Below, piece by piece: positions 1-6,985 of a stretch of 10,720 nt of DNA. Numbering within the stretch: position 1 is the stretch's first letter; each line of letters begins with the position of its first letter. The DNA lies in the NCBI GenBank assembly GCA_026389955.1, contig JAPLGY010000419.1, positions 1 to 10,720 on the forward strand, given 5' to 3'. The position numbers were made by a program, and so were the translations under genes. The DNA comes from Caldilinea sp. Its GTDB lineage: Bacteria > Chloroflexota > Anaerolineae > Caldilineales > Caldilineaceae. Below the pieces are notes generated by a model. It saw nothing but the letters and a program-made list of their open reading frames with translations. It was not told the DNA's origin and made no database searches.

Positions 1-708
1 GGCTGGCCGGTCCACGACATCAAGCAGACGCTGCAGGCCGCCGCCGGCTTGCCGGTCGAGATCGAAAACGCCGCCAACGCCTGCTTGCTGGCGCAGATCT
101 GGTTCGGCCGCATGCAAGGGGTGCGCGACGCGGTGCTGGTCGCGGTTGCCGAAGGCATCGGCGCCAGCATTCTGGCCAATGGCCAGCTGGTGCACGGGCG
201 CAACGGTCTGGCCGGCGAATTCGGCCATATACTCATCGACCCCAATGGCCCCCCCTGCAACTGCGGCGCGCGCGGCTGTCTGGAAACCCTGGTTTCTGCC
301 ACCGCAGTCGTGCGGCGAGCGCGAGAATTGCTGGCCCTGGGCATGCCCAGCAGCCTCAGCGCCCTGAACCCGCTGACGGCACGCGGGGTCTACGATGCTG
401 CTGCTGCCGGCGACGCCCCTGCCCAGCAGATCGTGGACGCCGTCGGCACCGAACTGGCCCGCTCGCTGCGCAGCGTGGTGCTCGCCTACGACGTCGACAG
501 CGTGGTGTTGGGGGGCGGCGTCACCCGAGCCGGCGAACGCTATCTGCGCCCGATCGTGGCCGAATGGCTGCGCCAGCAGGAGAGCTCTGCGCTGGCGCGG
601 GCTGTGCTCCGCCCCGAAATTTTGCGCATCGCCGACCCCACGCGCAATCTGGGGGCTTGGGGAGCTGCTGCCCTGGCCGCCGAAGCGCTGCACTCGACAC
701 AAGGATAG
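1..708 (+). CDS. ROK-family protein, 3' part only; probable sugar-responsive repressor (kinase less likely)
   Basis: The reading frame is open from base 1, so the gene starts upstream of the window; 235 residues are visible. The ROK zinc site is intact: GEFGH (His76) followed by [10 protein letters not shown] (Cys86, Cys88, Cys93). The C-terminal segment [11 protein letters not shown] is also typical of the family. ROK proteins are sugar kinases (NagK, Glk) or DNA-binding repressors (NagC, Mlc, XylR). In kinases the motif N-D-A-N carries the catalytic Asp; here it reads ENAAN, with Ala24 in that place. The GTGxGGG loop is also degenerate (AEGIGAS). This fits a repressor whose winged-helix domain lies off the window. 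The gene ends 4 bases before nagA, so it is probably co-transcribed with it and may sense GlcNAc-6-P or a related sugar. The family is certain; the repressor reading is inference. Confidence 0.85.
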   Translation, partial: GWPVHDIKQTLQAAAGLPVEIENAANACLLAQIWFGRMQGVRDAVLVAVAEGIGASILANGQLVHGRNGLAGEFGHILIDPNGPPCNCGARGCLETLVSATAVVRRARELLALGMPSSLSALNPLTARGVYDAAAAGDAPAQQIVDAVGTELARSLRSVVLAYDVDSVVLGGGVTRAGERYLRPIVAEWLRQQESSALARAVLRPEILRIADPTRNLGAWGAAALAAEALHSTQG

Positions 709-712
709 TACC

Positions 713-1885
713 ATGTTTTGCATCCACCGTGCGACCTTGCTGACGCCTGACCAACAGATCGACGACGGGGTCCTGCTCATCGAGGCAGGGCGGATTCTGG
801 CAGTGGGGGATGCGCACAGCATTGCCGTCCCGGCTTCGGCCGAGTGTCTCGACGCCGGCGGGCTGATCGTTGCGCCCGGTTTTATCGACCTGCAGCTCAA
901 CGGGGCGTTCGGCAACGACTTCACACAGCACCCTGCCAGCATCTGGCCGGTGGCTGCCGGCCTGCCCCGTTGGGGGGTCACCAGTTTTCTGCCGACAATC
1001 ATCACCTCGCCGTTGGAACAGGTGGCCCAAGCCCAGGCTGTGCTGGCGGGCGGCCCCCCGGCCCACTGGCGGGGCAGTCTCCCGCTCGGCCTGCACTGCG
1101 AAGGCCCTTTTCTCAACCCACAAAAAAAAGGCGCCCACAACCCAACCCATCTGCGGCTGCCCACCCTCGACGCCGTCGCCGGCTGGACAGCCCAAAACCA
1201 GGTCAAGCTGGTCACCTTGGCCCCCGAACTGCCCGGTGCCTTGCCTGTGGTGGAGGCTCTGGCCGCCAATGGAGTCGTCGTCGGTGCCGGCCATTCCATG
1301 GCGACCTACCGAGAAGCCAGCGCCGGCTTTGCCGCTGGGATCCGCTATGGAACCCATCTGTTCAACGCCATGCCCCCTCTCGAACATCGGGAACCCGGCC
1401 TGCCCGGTGCGCTGTTGCACACCCCCCAGCTGACAGCAGGCATCATCCCCGACGGCATCCACGTCCATCCGGCGGTCGTGGCTCTGGCGTGGGCAGCCAA
1501 AGGAGCCCGCCGTCTGAACGTCGTCACCGACGCGATGGCTGCGTTGGGCATGGCCCCGGGCCGCTACCCGATCGCCGACCAGGAAGTGGTGGTGACTGCC
1601 CGCCCCGACGGGGTCAGCGAGGCCCGGCTGGCTTCCGGCACGCTGGCCGGTTCGGTGCTGACGATGGACGAAGCGCTGCGCCGACTGATCCAGTACACCG
1701 GCTGCAGCCTCGGGGAGGCGCTGGCCACCCTGACCGCAACCCCAGCAGACCTGCTGGGCATCGGCCAGGAGCGCGGGCGGCTGCAGGCGGGAGCCTGGGC
1801 AGATCTGGTCCTGCTCACACCGGCACTCGAAGTTGTGGGCACGTTCGTCGCCGGCATCCCCTGTTTTCAGAGCCAGCCAGACTGA
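713..1885 (+). CDS. nagA: N-acetylglucosamine-6-phosphate deacetylase
   Basis: This cytoplasmic amidohydrolase removes acetate from GlcNAc-6-P to give GlcN-6-P, committing amino sugars to glycolysis or wall recycling. It is 390 residues long, normal for the family. Visible motifs in order: [12 protein letters not shown] (residues 57-67), HCEGPFLNP with metal ligand Glu130, the KKGAHN loop (138-143), LAPE (169-172), GAGHS with ligand His194, [11 protein letters not shown] with ligand His215, DGIHVHP (247-253) and [10 protein letters not shown] with catalytic Asp273. The ATG at 713 is chosen because AAGGA (701-705) lies 7 bases upstream and homology begins there. The frame stays open further upstream, but that part only overlaps the ROK gene. 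It lies between the ROK gene and a SIS-domain deaminase, which fits one amino-sugar operon. The Lys-Lys codons of the active-site loop form a run of eight A (1122-1129). Confidence 0.95.
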   Translation: MFCIHRATLLTPDQQIDDGVLLIEAGRILAVGDAHSIAVPASAECLDAGGLIVAPGFIDLQLNGAFGNDFTQHPASIWPVAAGLPRWGVTSFLPTIITSPLEQVAQAQAVLAGGPPAHWRGSLPLGLHCEGPFLNPQKKGAHNPTHLRLPTLDAVAGWTAQNQVKLVTLAPELPGALPVVEALAANGVVVGAGHSMATYREASAGFAAGIRYGTHLFNAMPPLEHREPGLPGALLHTPQLTAGIIPDGIHVHPAVVALAWAAKGARRLNVVTDAMAALGMAPGRYPIADQEVVVTARPDGVSEARLASGTLAGSVLTMDEALRRLIQYTGCSLGEALATLTATPADLLGIGQERGRLQAGAWADLVLLTPALEVVGTFVAGIPCFQSQPD

Positions 1886-1931
1886 GCACCCGCCCGCCAT
1901 CAAGCGTTTCTACCGCGCAGAAAGATTCACC

Positions 1932-2981
1932 ATGATACTGGCACACTCTTCCCTCTATCAGGAAATTCATCAACAGCCCGCCGTCCTACGAACCCTGCTC
2001 GTGCAGGAAGGGCCGTCGATCCAGCGGCTGGCCCGCGCGGTGCGCGACCGACGGATCGATTCCGTCGTGGTGGCGGGTCGCGGGACCAGCGACAACGCCG
2101 GTCGCTATGCCCAGTATCTTTTGGGGGCCCACAACGGGTTGATGGTGGCGCTGGCGACGCCCAGCCTCTATTCGATCTACCAGCGGCCTCCCCGTTTCGG
2201 CAATGCACTGGTGATCGGCATCAGCCAGAGCGGTAAAAGCCCGGACATCGTCTCTGTGCTCGCCGAAGCCCGGCGGCAGGGAGCCATGACCGCGGCCTTC
2301 ACCAATTTTCCTGACTCCGACCTTGGCCGCCAGGTCGAACATGTGGTCGCCTTGCATGCAGGCGAAGAGAAATCGATCGCCGCCACCAAAACCTACACGG
2401 CGTCGCTGGCCGCCCTGGCCGCGCTGAGCGCCGAGCTGAGCGAAGACCCACAGATGCACGCTGCGCTGGCGGCCATCCCCGACCAGGTCGCTGACCTGCT
2501 CGCCCTCTCGCCCTCGATCGGCCTTCTCGCCGAGCGCTACCGCTATATGCGCGACTGCGTCATCCTTGGCCGCGGATACAGCTATGCCACCGCCTTCGAG
2601 TTTGCCCTCAAGATGAAAGAACTCACCTACACGCTGGCCGAGCCCTACAGCAGCGCAGATTTTATGCACGGCCCGTTGGCCTTGATCGAACATGGCTTCC
2701 CGGCCTTCGTCGTCGCTCCTTCCGGCGTTCTGCTGCCCGAGATGCAGGCGTTCATCCGCACTTTGCAACAGCGCGAGGCCGAGGTCATCGTTCTCAGCGA
2801 CGACCCAGCGACCTTGGCCCTGGGACGCACGGCGATCTCTCTGACGGCCGGGGTTCCAGAGTGGCTGGCTCCGCTCACTGCCATCGTGCCTTGCCAGCTT
2901 TTCGCCATGCACCTGGCGGCCGTGCGTGATTTTGACCCGGATCATCCGCGTGGGCTGCGCAAGGTGACTGAAACTCGCTGA
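1932..2981 (+). CDS. Double-SIS sugar-phosphate isomerase, probable NagB-II-type glucosamine-6-phosphate deaminase
   Basis: The protein has 349 residues and two SIS domains (about 30-165 and 195-320). The first carries [13 protein letters not shown] and the phosphate-binding [10 protein letters not shown] (96-105). The second carries [18 protein letters not shown] and HGPLALIE. Aligned by eye with the isomerase half of E. coli GlmS, the residues Glu481, Lys485, Glu488, His504 and Lys603 correspond to Glu223, Lys227, Glu230, His246 and Lys344. The glutaminase domain of GlmS is absent, so it should not make GlcN-6-P from glutamine. Stand-alone proteins of this type include NagB-II deaminases (GlcN-6-P to fructose-6-P plus ammonia) and AgaS. 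The position after nagA favours NagB-II. The ATG at 1932 is used, with a weak AGAAAG (1919-1924) ahead of it; a longer form from 1833 would overlap nagA and is unlikely. Confidence 0.85.
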   Translation: MILAHSSLYQEIHQQPAVLRTLLVQEGPSIQRLARAVRDRRIDSVVVAGRGTSDNAGRYAQYLLGAHNGLMVALATPSLYSIYQRPPRFGNALVIGISQSGKSPDIVSVLAEARRQGAMTAAFTNFPDSDLGRQVEHVVALHAGEEKSIAATKTYTASLAALAALSAELSEDPQMHAALAAIPDQVADLLALSPSIGLLAERYRYMRDCVILGRGYSYATAFEFALKMKELTYTLAEPYSSADFMHGPLALIEHGFPAFVVAPSGVLLPEMQAFIRTLQQREAEVIVLSDDPATLALGRTAISLTAGVPEWLAPLTAIVPCQLFAMHLAAVRDFDPDHPRGLRKVTETR

Positions 2982-3004
2982 GGCACGGCTCCAGAGAGCG
3001 GATG
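2982..3004. other. Convergent gene junction without a visible terminator
   Basis: Only 23 bases separate the stop codons of the + strand SIS deaminase (2979-2981) and the - strand M23 peptidase (3005-3007). I see no strong GC-rich hairpin followed by a T run on either strand. A short GTGAC/GTCAC pair (2964-2968, 3003-3007) spans the junction, but its loop is too long to count as an intrinsic terminator. The two transcripts probably overlap at their 3' ends or end by Rho. Confidence 0.5.
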
Positions 3005-4255
3005 TCACGGCAGCGGGAAGGGATCTTCCTCGAGAAATTGCATCGGGTCTACGGCAACCCCGCCAATGCGCAGCTCCCAGTGCAGATGCGCGCCGGTGCT
3101 CAGCCCCGTGTTGCCGACCAACCCCAGCACATCCCCGGCGGCGACCTCCATCTCGACGCTCACTTTCATTTCGCTCAGATGCCAGTACCCGGAGAAGACC
3201 CCGCGTCCATGGTCGAGGATCACGGCGTTGCCGCGCACGGCGAGCGGCTCTGCCAGCAGCACCCGGCCCGGGGCCGGCGCGAAGATCAACGTCCCTTCCG
3301 GTGCCCCGAAATCCTGGCCGGCATGAAAATTGCCGACATCGGCGACCGAATAGGTGCGCCGGATGCCGAATGGGCTGGTGGTCGGATAGTCTGCGCTGAT
3401 CGGACGTTGAAAACGCTCTAGCCAGAACCGTTCCGGGCTGACCTGCGACCAGACAGAAACCACCCGCTCTCGTTCTGCCTGCACGACCGGCGGGGTCAGC
3501 ACATCCGCCTTTTCCTGGCTCACCACGATCTCTTGAAAATCGTACGGGCCTGCCTCCACCAGGATCGAACGTTGGAGACGCAAAGGGACTCCGCTGGAGG
3601 TCGTGTAGCCGACCTCCAGCGGGTAGGCGGCGGGTGCCAGCAGGGCATCGACCGGCAAGAAGGCGGCCTGGCGCAGGCCGTCGTCCTGCAGCGGCTGAAA
3701 GATCAGGGGCTGGCCGTTCCATTGGCCTTCGAGCTGCACCGGGCGGCTGCTGGTCACAAAGAGCCGCCCGGTGCGCCCCTGAACGAGCGTGTCCGGCATC
3801 TGCACGGACGTCACCGCCCCCAGCACCGCCGTCGGTGGGGGGGCGGCCTGGGCTGGAATCTGCAGCGGCTGGCCTGGAAAGAGCCGATGCGCTGCCGGCA
3901 GCCCGTTCAACGCTGCCGCCTGCCCCTCCTCGACCCCATACCGGCTGGCCAGGCTGGCCACGGTGTCGCCGGGCCGGGCCCGGACGGCGACTGTGGCTCC
4001 TGCCGGTTCGACAGCCGCCGCCTGCCTGCCGGGTGCCAGAAGCACCTGGCCGACCCGGATCAGATTGGGGTCTTCGATGCCGTTGGCGGCGGCCAGTTCG
4101 GCGACGGTGACCCCCAGGCGGGCGGCGATCGTCCCGAGCGTGTCGCCGGCAGCCACCGTGTAGCTTTCCTCCTGCGCACGCAGCGGGCCACCGCCCCCCA
4201 CCACCAGCAGGCTGGCCAGCAGCAGACGGCAGACCAGCTTACTCAGGGGCCCCAT
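3005..4255 (-). CDS. Secreted LysM-M23 family zinc metallopeptidase (peptidoglycan endopeptidase-like)
   Basis: The protein has 416 residues. An N-terminal hydrophobic segment (about 7-20, LVCRLLLASLLVV) is a likely Sec signal or anchor; Cys9 is not in a lipobox. Two LysM domains follow (about 31-75 and 89-134, each with a GDT core), which bind GlcNAc-containing wall glycans. A middle region (about 150-290) looks like the Ig-like linker common in such proteins. The M23 peptidase domain (about 293-410) has the full zinc and catalytic set: His311 and Asp315 in HAGQDFG, His359 in GYWHL, and His390 and His392 in HLHWE. It should therefore be active and cleave peptide cross-bridges outside the membrane. 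Its start overlaps the end of hpt by 17 bases and has no clear Shine-Dalgarno sequence, which suggests translational coupling. It is the last gene of the - strand cluster. Confidence 0.93.
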   Translation of the reverse strand: MGPLSKLVCRLLLASLLVVGGGGPLRAQEESYTVAAGDTLGTIAARLGVTVAELAAANGIEDPNLIRVGQVLLAPGRQAAAVEPAGATVAVRARPGDTVASLASRYGVEEGQAAALNGLPAAHRLFPGQPLQIPAQAAPPPTAVLGAVTSVQMPDTLVQGRTGRLFVTSSRPVQLEGQWNGQPLIFQPLQDDGLRQAAFLPVDALLAPAAYPLEVGYTTSSGVPLRLQRSILVEAGPYDFQEIVVSQEKADVLTPPVVQAERERVVSVWSQVSPERFWLERFQRPISADYPTTSPFGIRRTYSVADVGNFHAGQDFGAPEGTLIFAPAPGRVLLAEPLAVRGNAVILDHGRGVFSGYWHLSEMKVSVEMEVAAGDVLGLVGNTGLSTGAHLHWELRIGGVAVDPMQFLEEDPFPLP

Positions 4256-4820
4256 AGATGCTGGGTTTCAAAACCCCGACAAAGGGCAGGTTGCGGTACA
4301 GTTCGTTGAAGTCCAACCCGTAGCCGACAACAAATTCATTGGGGATTGAGAACCCGACCCAGTCGACCTGGATCTCGATCTCGCGGCGGTCAGGTTTGTC
4401 GAGCAGGGTCATGACCCGCAGCGAGGCTGGCTGGCGCTCCCGCAAAAGACGCATGAGATAGCCCAAAGTATGGCCGCTGTCGATGATGTCTTCGACCAGC
4501 ACGATGTTGCGCCCCTCGATCGACGTGTTCAGATCCTTCAGAATGCGCACAATCCCGCTGCTGCTGGTGCCAGCCCCGTAGCTGCTGGTCGCCATAAAAT
4601 CGATCTCGTGCGGGATCGTGATGGCCCGGATCAAGTCGGCCATGAAGATGATGCTGCCTTTGAGCACCGACACCAACAACAGATCCTGGCGCACATACTC
4701 ACGGTTGAGCATATCCCCCAGTTCACGCACCCGTCTGCGAATCGACGGCTCGTCGACCAGCACCTGGGCGATGTCTTCGTGCAGGCTGACTTTGTCAAAG
4801 ACGGCGTGGGGTATGCGCAT
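4239..4820 (-). CDS. hpt: Hypoxanthine phosphoribosyltransferase
   Basis: This cytoplasmic purine-salvage enzyme joins hypoxanthine (often also guanine) to PRPP to form IMP or GMP. The length of 193 residues is close to the family norm. Visible motifs are the LKGS pyrophosphate loop (53-56), the flexible-loop segment SSYG (79-82), the PRPP motif VLVEDIIDSGHTL (107-119, with Glu110, Asp111 and the catalytic-base candidate Asp114), the base-contacting DKP (Lys142) and the C-terminal VVGYGLDFNELYRNLPFVG. The ATG at 4820 is supported by AGGAGAA (4833-4827) 6 bases upstream. It sits 24 bases after the GH99-like gene and overlaps the M23 gene by 17 bases. Hpt is frequently beside tilS and ftsH in other bacteria; here it lies between two envelope genes. 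Confidence 0.95.
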   Translation of the reverse strand: MRIPHAVFDKVSLHEDIAQVLVDEPSIRRRVRELGDMLNREYVRQDLLLVSVLKGSIIFMADLIRAITIPHEIDFMATSSYGAGTSSSGIVRILKDLNTSIEGRNIVLVEDIIDSGHTLGYLMRLLRERQPASLRVMTLLDKPDRREIEIQVDWVGFSIPNEFVVGYGLDFNELYRNLPFVGVLKPSIYGAPE

Positions 4821-4844
4821 AATTGCTTCTCCTGTTCACAGCTG

Positions 4845-6236
4845 TTACGGGGCGGCCGGCTGCACCTGGCGCAGCAGAAAGCTCTGGCCACCCACAGTGA
4901 TCGAAAATCCGCTCTCCACAGCAGGGGCCGCTGCAACCGGCACCTGGTCGAGTGGGCCAAGCGGCCGCACCAGCTCGCCAAAGACCCACATCCTGCCCTC
5001 CGCTGCCGTCACCTGCCACCAGGCCCCGTCGGCCGAACGCCCGACAATCGGCAGGCGTGTGCCGCCGGGCACCTGCCCCAGCAGCGGCTGGCTGATGGCG
5101 GGGCCGGCACGCAGGTTGAGCAGCGCAGTCTGGACGACGGCTGTCGGTTCGTCGACCGCCTCTTCCGTGCGTTGCACCTCTGGCCCACTGCTCCCTCCCG
5201 CCTTGAAGCGGGCACTCCAGGTCGCTGTCAGCGCCAGGAAGCGATCGCCGAACGCACTGCTCGGCTCGATATAGCTGCCCTCTGGCCACTCGTTGAAGCT
5301 GTTGACCACAATCCAGCGCGGGGTGCTGTCGATCGCCGCCTGCCAGGCGCGCTCGTAGTAGGCTCCTCCCTCCCGGTCGGTGGCAAAGCCGGTGGCTGGC
5401 CGAATTTTGACGTCGTTGTACCCCGGCATCACCGTAGCAACCCAGAGCCGGTCAGCGCCCAGCGCAGAGCGCATCGCCGCCACGCGCGCGGCAAATTTCT
5501 GGTTGGTGGCGACCAGACTGGCAGGGGGGTTCCAGGTATTGCTGTACAGATGGTGGCCGTCAAACACGCTGAGGTAGCTGGTGTCGACCCCCTCGCTGAC
5601 CCAGAGTGCACTCCGTCCAGGGTCGACCTGGCCCCGAACACTGGCCCACGTCTCGACGCTGTAGAGGGTTGGGCGCCAGAAGAAGACCACCGGCCGCCCG
5701 TCGACGCGCAAATAGGCCGGGTGGTTGACGTGGACGCCGAGCAGATGAGCCAGCCCCCCTGTCACCTTTTCCACCCCTGGCATAAACGGCGAATCGCTTT
5801 CGAAAAGAACGGCGATCTTGAAGCTGCGAGCGGCAGCCTCGTCGAGCAGCGCAGCCAGATTGGGTTCGGTCTGGTTGGTCGCCCCGTCAGGCCCATACCA
5901 GGCCACGACCAATGCGTCGATGCCGGCACGCTGCGCCTGTTCGATATGCCGCCCCATTACGCTGCGGTCTCGGCTGACGTAGGGTTCGGCAGGCAGGTCG
6001 CTCAGCTGATCGTACGTCCAGGTCGCCTCGTCAAACCAGGTGTAGTAGAAGGCCAGCACCAGCCGGTCGGCGGCAGACTGAGCAGGGGGCGCAGCACCGG
6101 CCGGCTGCGGCGTCGAGAAGAGAACGCCCCCCAGCAGCAGGACGAGCCAGCCGAGCCTTCCCCAGAGGGAGGACAGATGGGCTGGAGACCGCAGCGCCCT
6201 CCACAGCAATTGCACAAAATAACCTCTTGACAACAA
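4845..6236 (-). CDS. Secreted GH99/GH71-like glycoside hydrolase with C-terminal bacterial SH3 domain
   Basis: With a TTG start at 6236 the protein has 463 residues; a second TTG at 6233 is equally possible. A basic N-terminus and hydrophobic stretch (about 28-41) precede AGA at 46-48, a plausible signal-peptidase site. The catalytic region (about 59-344) begins LVLAFYYTWFDEATW, contains AGIDALVVAWYGPDG, and ends with FNEWPEGSYIEP. That last motif matches the E-W-x-E-G signature of GH99 endo-alpha-mannosidases, whose two catalytic Glu would be Glu316 and Glu319 here. A bacterial SH3 domain follows (about 366-425, LNLRAGPAIS then GAWWQV), and a short hydrophobic-polar tail ends the protein. 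It probably acts on a glycan outside the cell, held by the SH3 domain; the substrate is unknown. The upstream-extended form from ATG 6320 would overlap the Nudix gene and lacks a ribosome site. Confidence 0.8.
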   Translation of the reverse strand: MLSRGYFVQLLWRALRSPAHLSSLWGRLGWLVLLLGGVLFSTPQPAGAAPPAQSAADRLVLAFYYTWFDEATWTYDQLSDLPAEPYVSRDRSVMGRHIEQAQRAGIDALVVAWYGPDGATNQTEPNLAALLDEAAARSFKIAVLFESDSPFMPGVEKVTGGLAHLLGVHVNHPAYLRVDGRPVVFFWRPTLYSVETWASVRGQVDPGRSALWVSEGVDTSYLSVFDGHHLYSNTWNPPASLVATNQKFAARVAAMRSALGADRLWVATVMPGYNDVKIRPATGFATDREGGAYYERAWQAAIDSTPRWIVVNSFNEWPEGSYIEPSSAFGDRFLALTATWSARFKAGGSSGPEVQRTEEAVDEPTAVVQTALLNLRAGPAISQPLLGQVPGGTRLPIVGRSADGAWWQVTAAEGRMWVFGELVRPLGPLDQVPVAAAPAVESGFSITVGGQSFLLRQVQPAAP

Positions 6237-6240
6237 TGTT

Positions 6241-6248
6241 TCCTCCCC
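6241..6248 (-). promoter_or_regulatory. Strong Shine-Dalgarno that sets the TTG start of the GH99-like gene
   Basis: Read on the - strand this is GGGGAGGA, followed by AACA and two consecutive in-frame TTG codons (6236-6234 and 6233-6231). The GGAGG core lies 5 and 8 bases before them. No ATG in the right frame is near it, so initiation at TTG is the simplest reading. It sits in the longest non-coding gap of the window (6237-6288). Confidence 0.7.
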
Positions 6249-6288
6249 ATGTTTGATCGTACCATGCCGCTGGGTGGGGGCAGAAACG

Positions 6289-6966
6289 CTACACACGGCC
6301 AGCACACCCATCTGCCCCACGCACGGCCGCCATGGCCGGGAGTGCCAGCAGCTCGCTGAGCATCATCGCCGTAGCCCCCCAGACCTTGTGCCGGGCGACC
6401 GCGAAATAGGGGACCTCGATCGACTGGTCGCGCACGCTCCAGCACTCGACATGCTGGGCTGCCGGGTCGAGCAGCGTCCCCAGCGGCGCTTCGATCAGCT
6501 CAGCCACCTCGTACGGGTCTGGATAAAACTCTGGGCGGCCCTCGATCCAGGCGACCGCGGGCTGCACCAGATAGTTGCTGGCCGCCACGTAGATTGGGGT
6601 CAACACCCCCAGCACCTGCTGCTGGCTGGCGTGCACCCCAATCTCTTCCGAGGTCTCGCGCAGGGCGGTGGCAATCAGGTCGCTGTCGACCAGATCATAG
6701 CCGCCCCCAGGCAACCCGATCTGACCTCCATGCACGCCCGGGTACTCTGGACGCCGGATCAAGGGAAGAAAGATCTGGCCAGCATGGGAATAGAGCAGCA
6801 CCAAAACCCCCCCCTGCCGGGCAGCGCTGCTGGCCTGGTCGGCGGGCCGGCTGCCCAGCCGTGGCCGCGGGGCCATGCGCTCCTGGGCAGTACGTCCGGG
6901 CAGACTCCCCTGCAGGTCGGAGCGGAGCTGGGATAAAAATGGCTCACAGAACGCCTTCGTTGTCAT
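6289..6966 (-). CDS. Nudix hydrolase, CoA pyrophosphatase (NudL/YeaB) type
   Basis: From the ATG at 6966 the protein has 225 residues; a GTG directly upstream (6969) is an alternative start. The Nudix core is LPGGG (85-89) followed by TALRETSEEIGV (100-111), carrying the metal-binding Glu residues of R-E-x-x-E-E. The Glu expected eight residues before that Arg is Ser, a departure often seen in CoA-type members. The preceding block, LIRRPEYPGVHGGQIGLPGG, resembles the UPF0035 signature of CoA pyrophosphatases, which split CoA into 4'-phosphopantetheine and 3',5'-ADP in the cytoplasm. The N-terminal ~50 residues are variable. The gene begins 16-19 bases after rlmI ends and has no clear ribosome site. 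A run of eight G (8 C on the + strand, 6807-6814) falls just before the fold. Confidence 0.88.
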   Translation of the reverse strand: MTTKAFCEPFLSQLRSDLQGSLPGRTAQERMAPRPRLGSRPADQASSAARQGGVLVLLYSHAGQIFLPLIRRPEYPGVHGGQIGLPGGGYDLVDSDLIATALRETSEEIGVHASQQQVLGVLTPIYVAASNYLVQPAVAWIEGRPEFYPDPYEVAELIEAPLGTLLDPAAQHVECWSVRDQSIEVPYFAVARHKVWGATAMMLSELLALPAMAAVRGADGCAGRV

Positions 6967-6985
6967 CACATCGGTCCGGGTGTTT

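Noticed and set aside
521..1903. Long open frame (460 codons) on the - strand opposite the ROK gene and nagA
   Set aside because: Its translation has no recognisable motif and lies fully antisense to two genes with clear family signatures. Long shadow frames are common in GC-rich DNA.
1833..1931. Upstream extension of the SIS deaminase from a GTG inside nagA
   Set aside because: It would overlap the conserved end of nagA by 53 bases, adds sequence unlike SIS proteins, and the ATG at 1932 fits the family start.
1932..2981. Glutamine-fructose-6-phosphate aminotransferase (GlmS)
   Set aside because: The N-terminal glutaminase domain with its Cys nucleophile is absent, and the protein is about 350 residues instead of about 600.
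4470..6230. Open frame of 586 codons on the + strand opposite hpt and the GH99-like gene
   Set aside because: It is rich in His, Arg, Gln and Pro without domain motifs and antisense to two well-supported genes.
6227..6232. TTGACA resembling a -35 box on the + strand
   Set aside because: There is no matching -10 element at a proper distance and no + strand gene downstream; the bases lie at the start of the - strand GH99-like gene.
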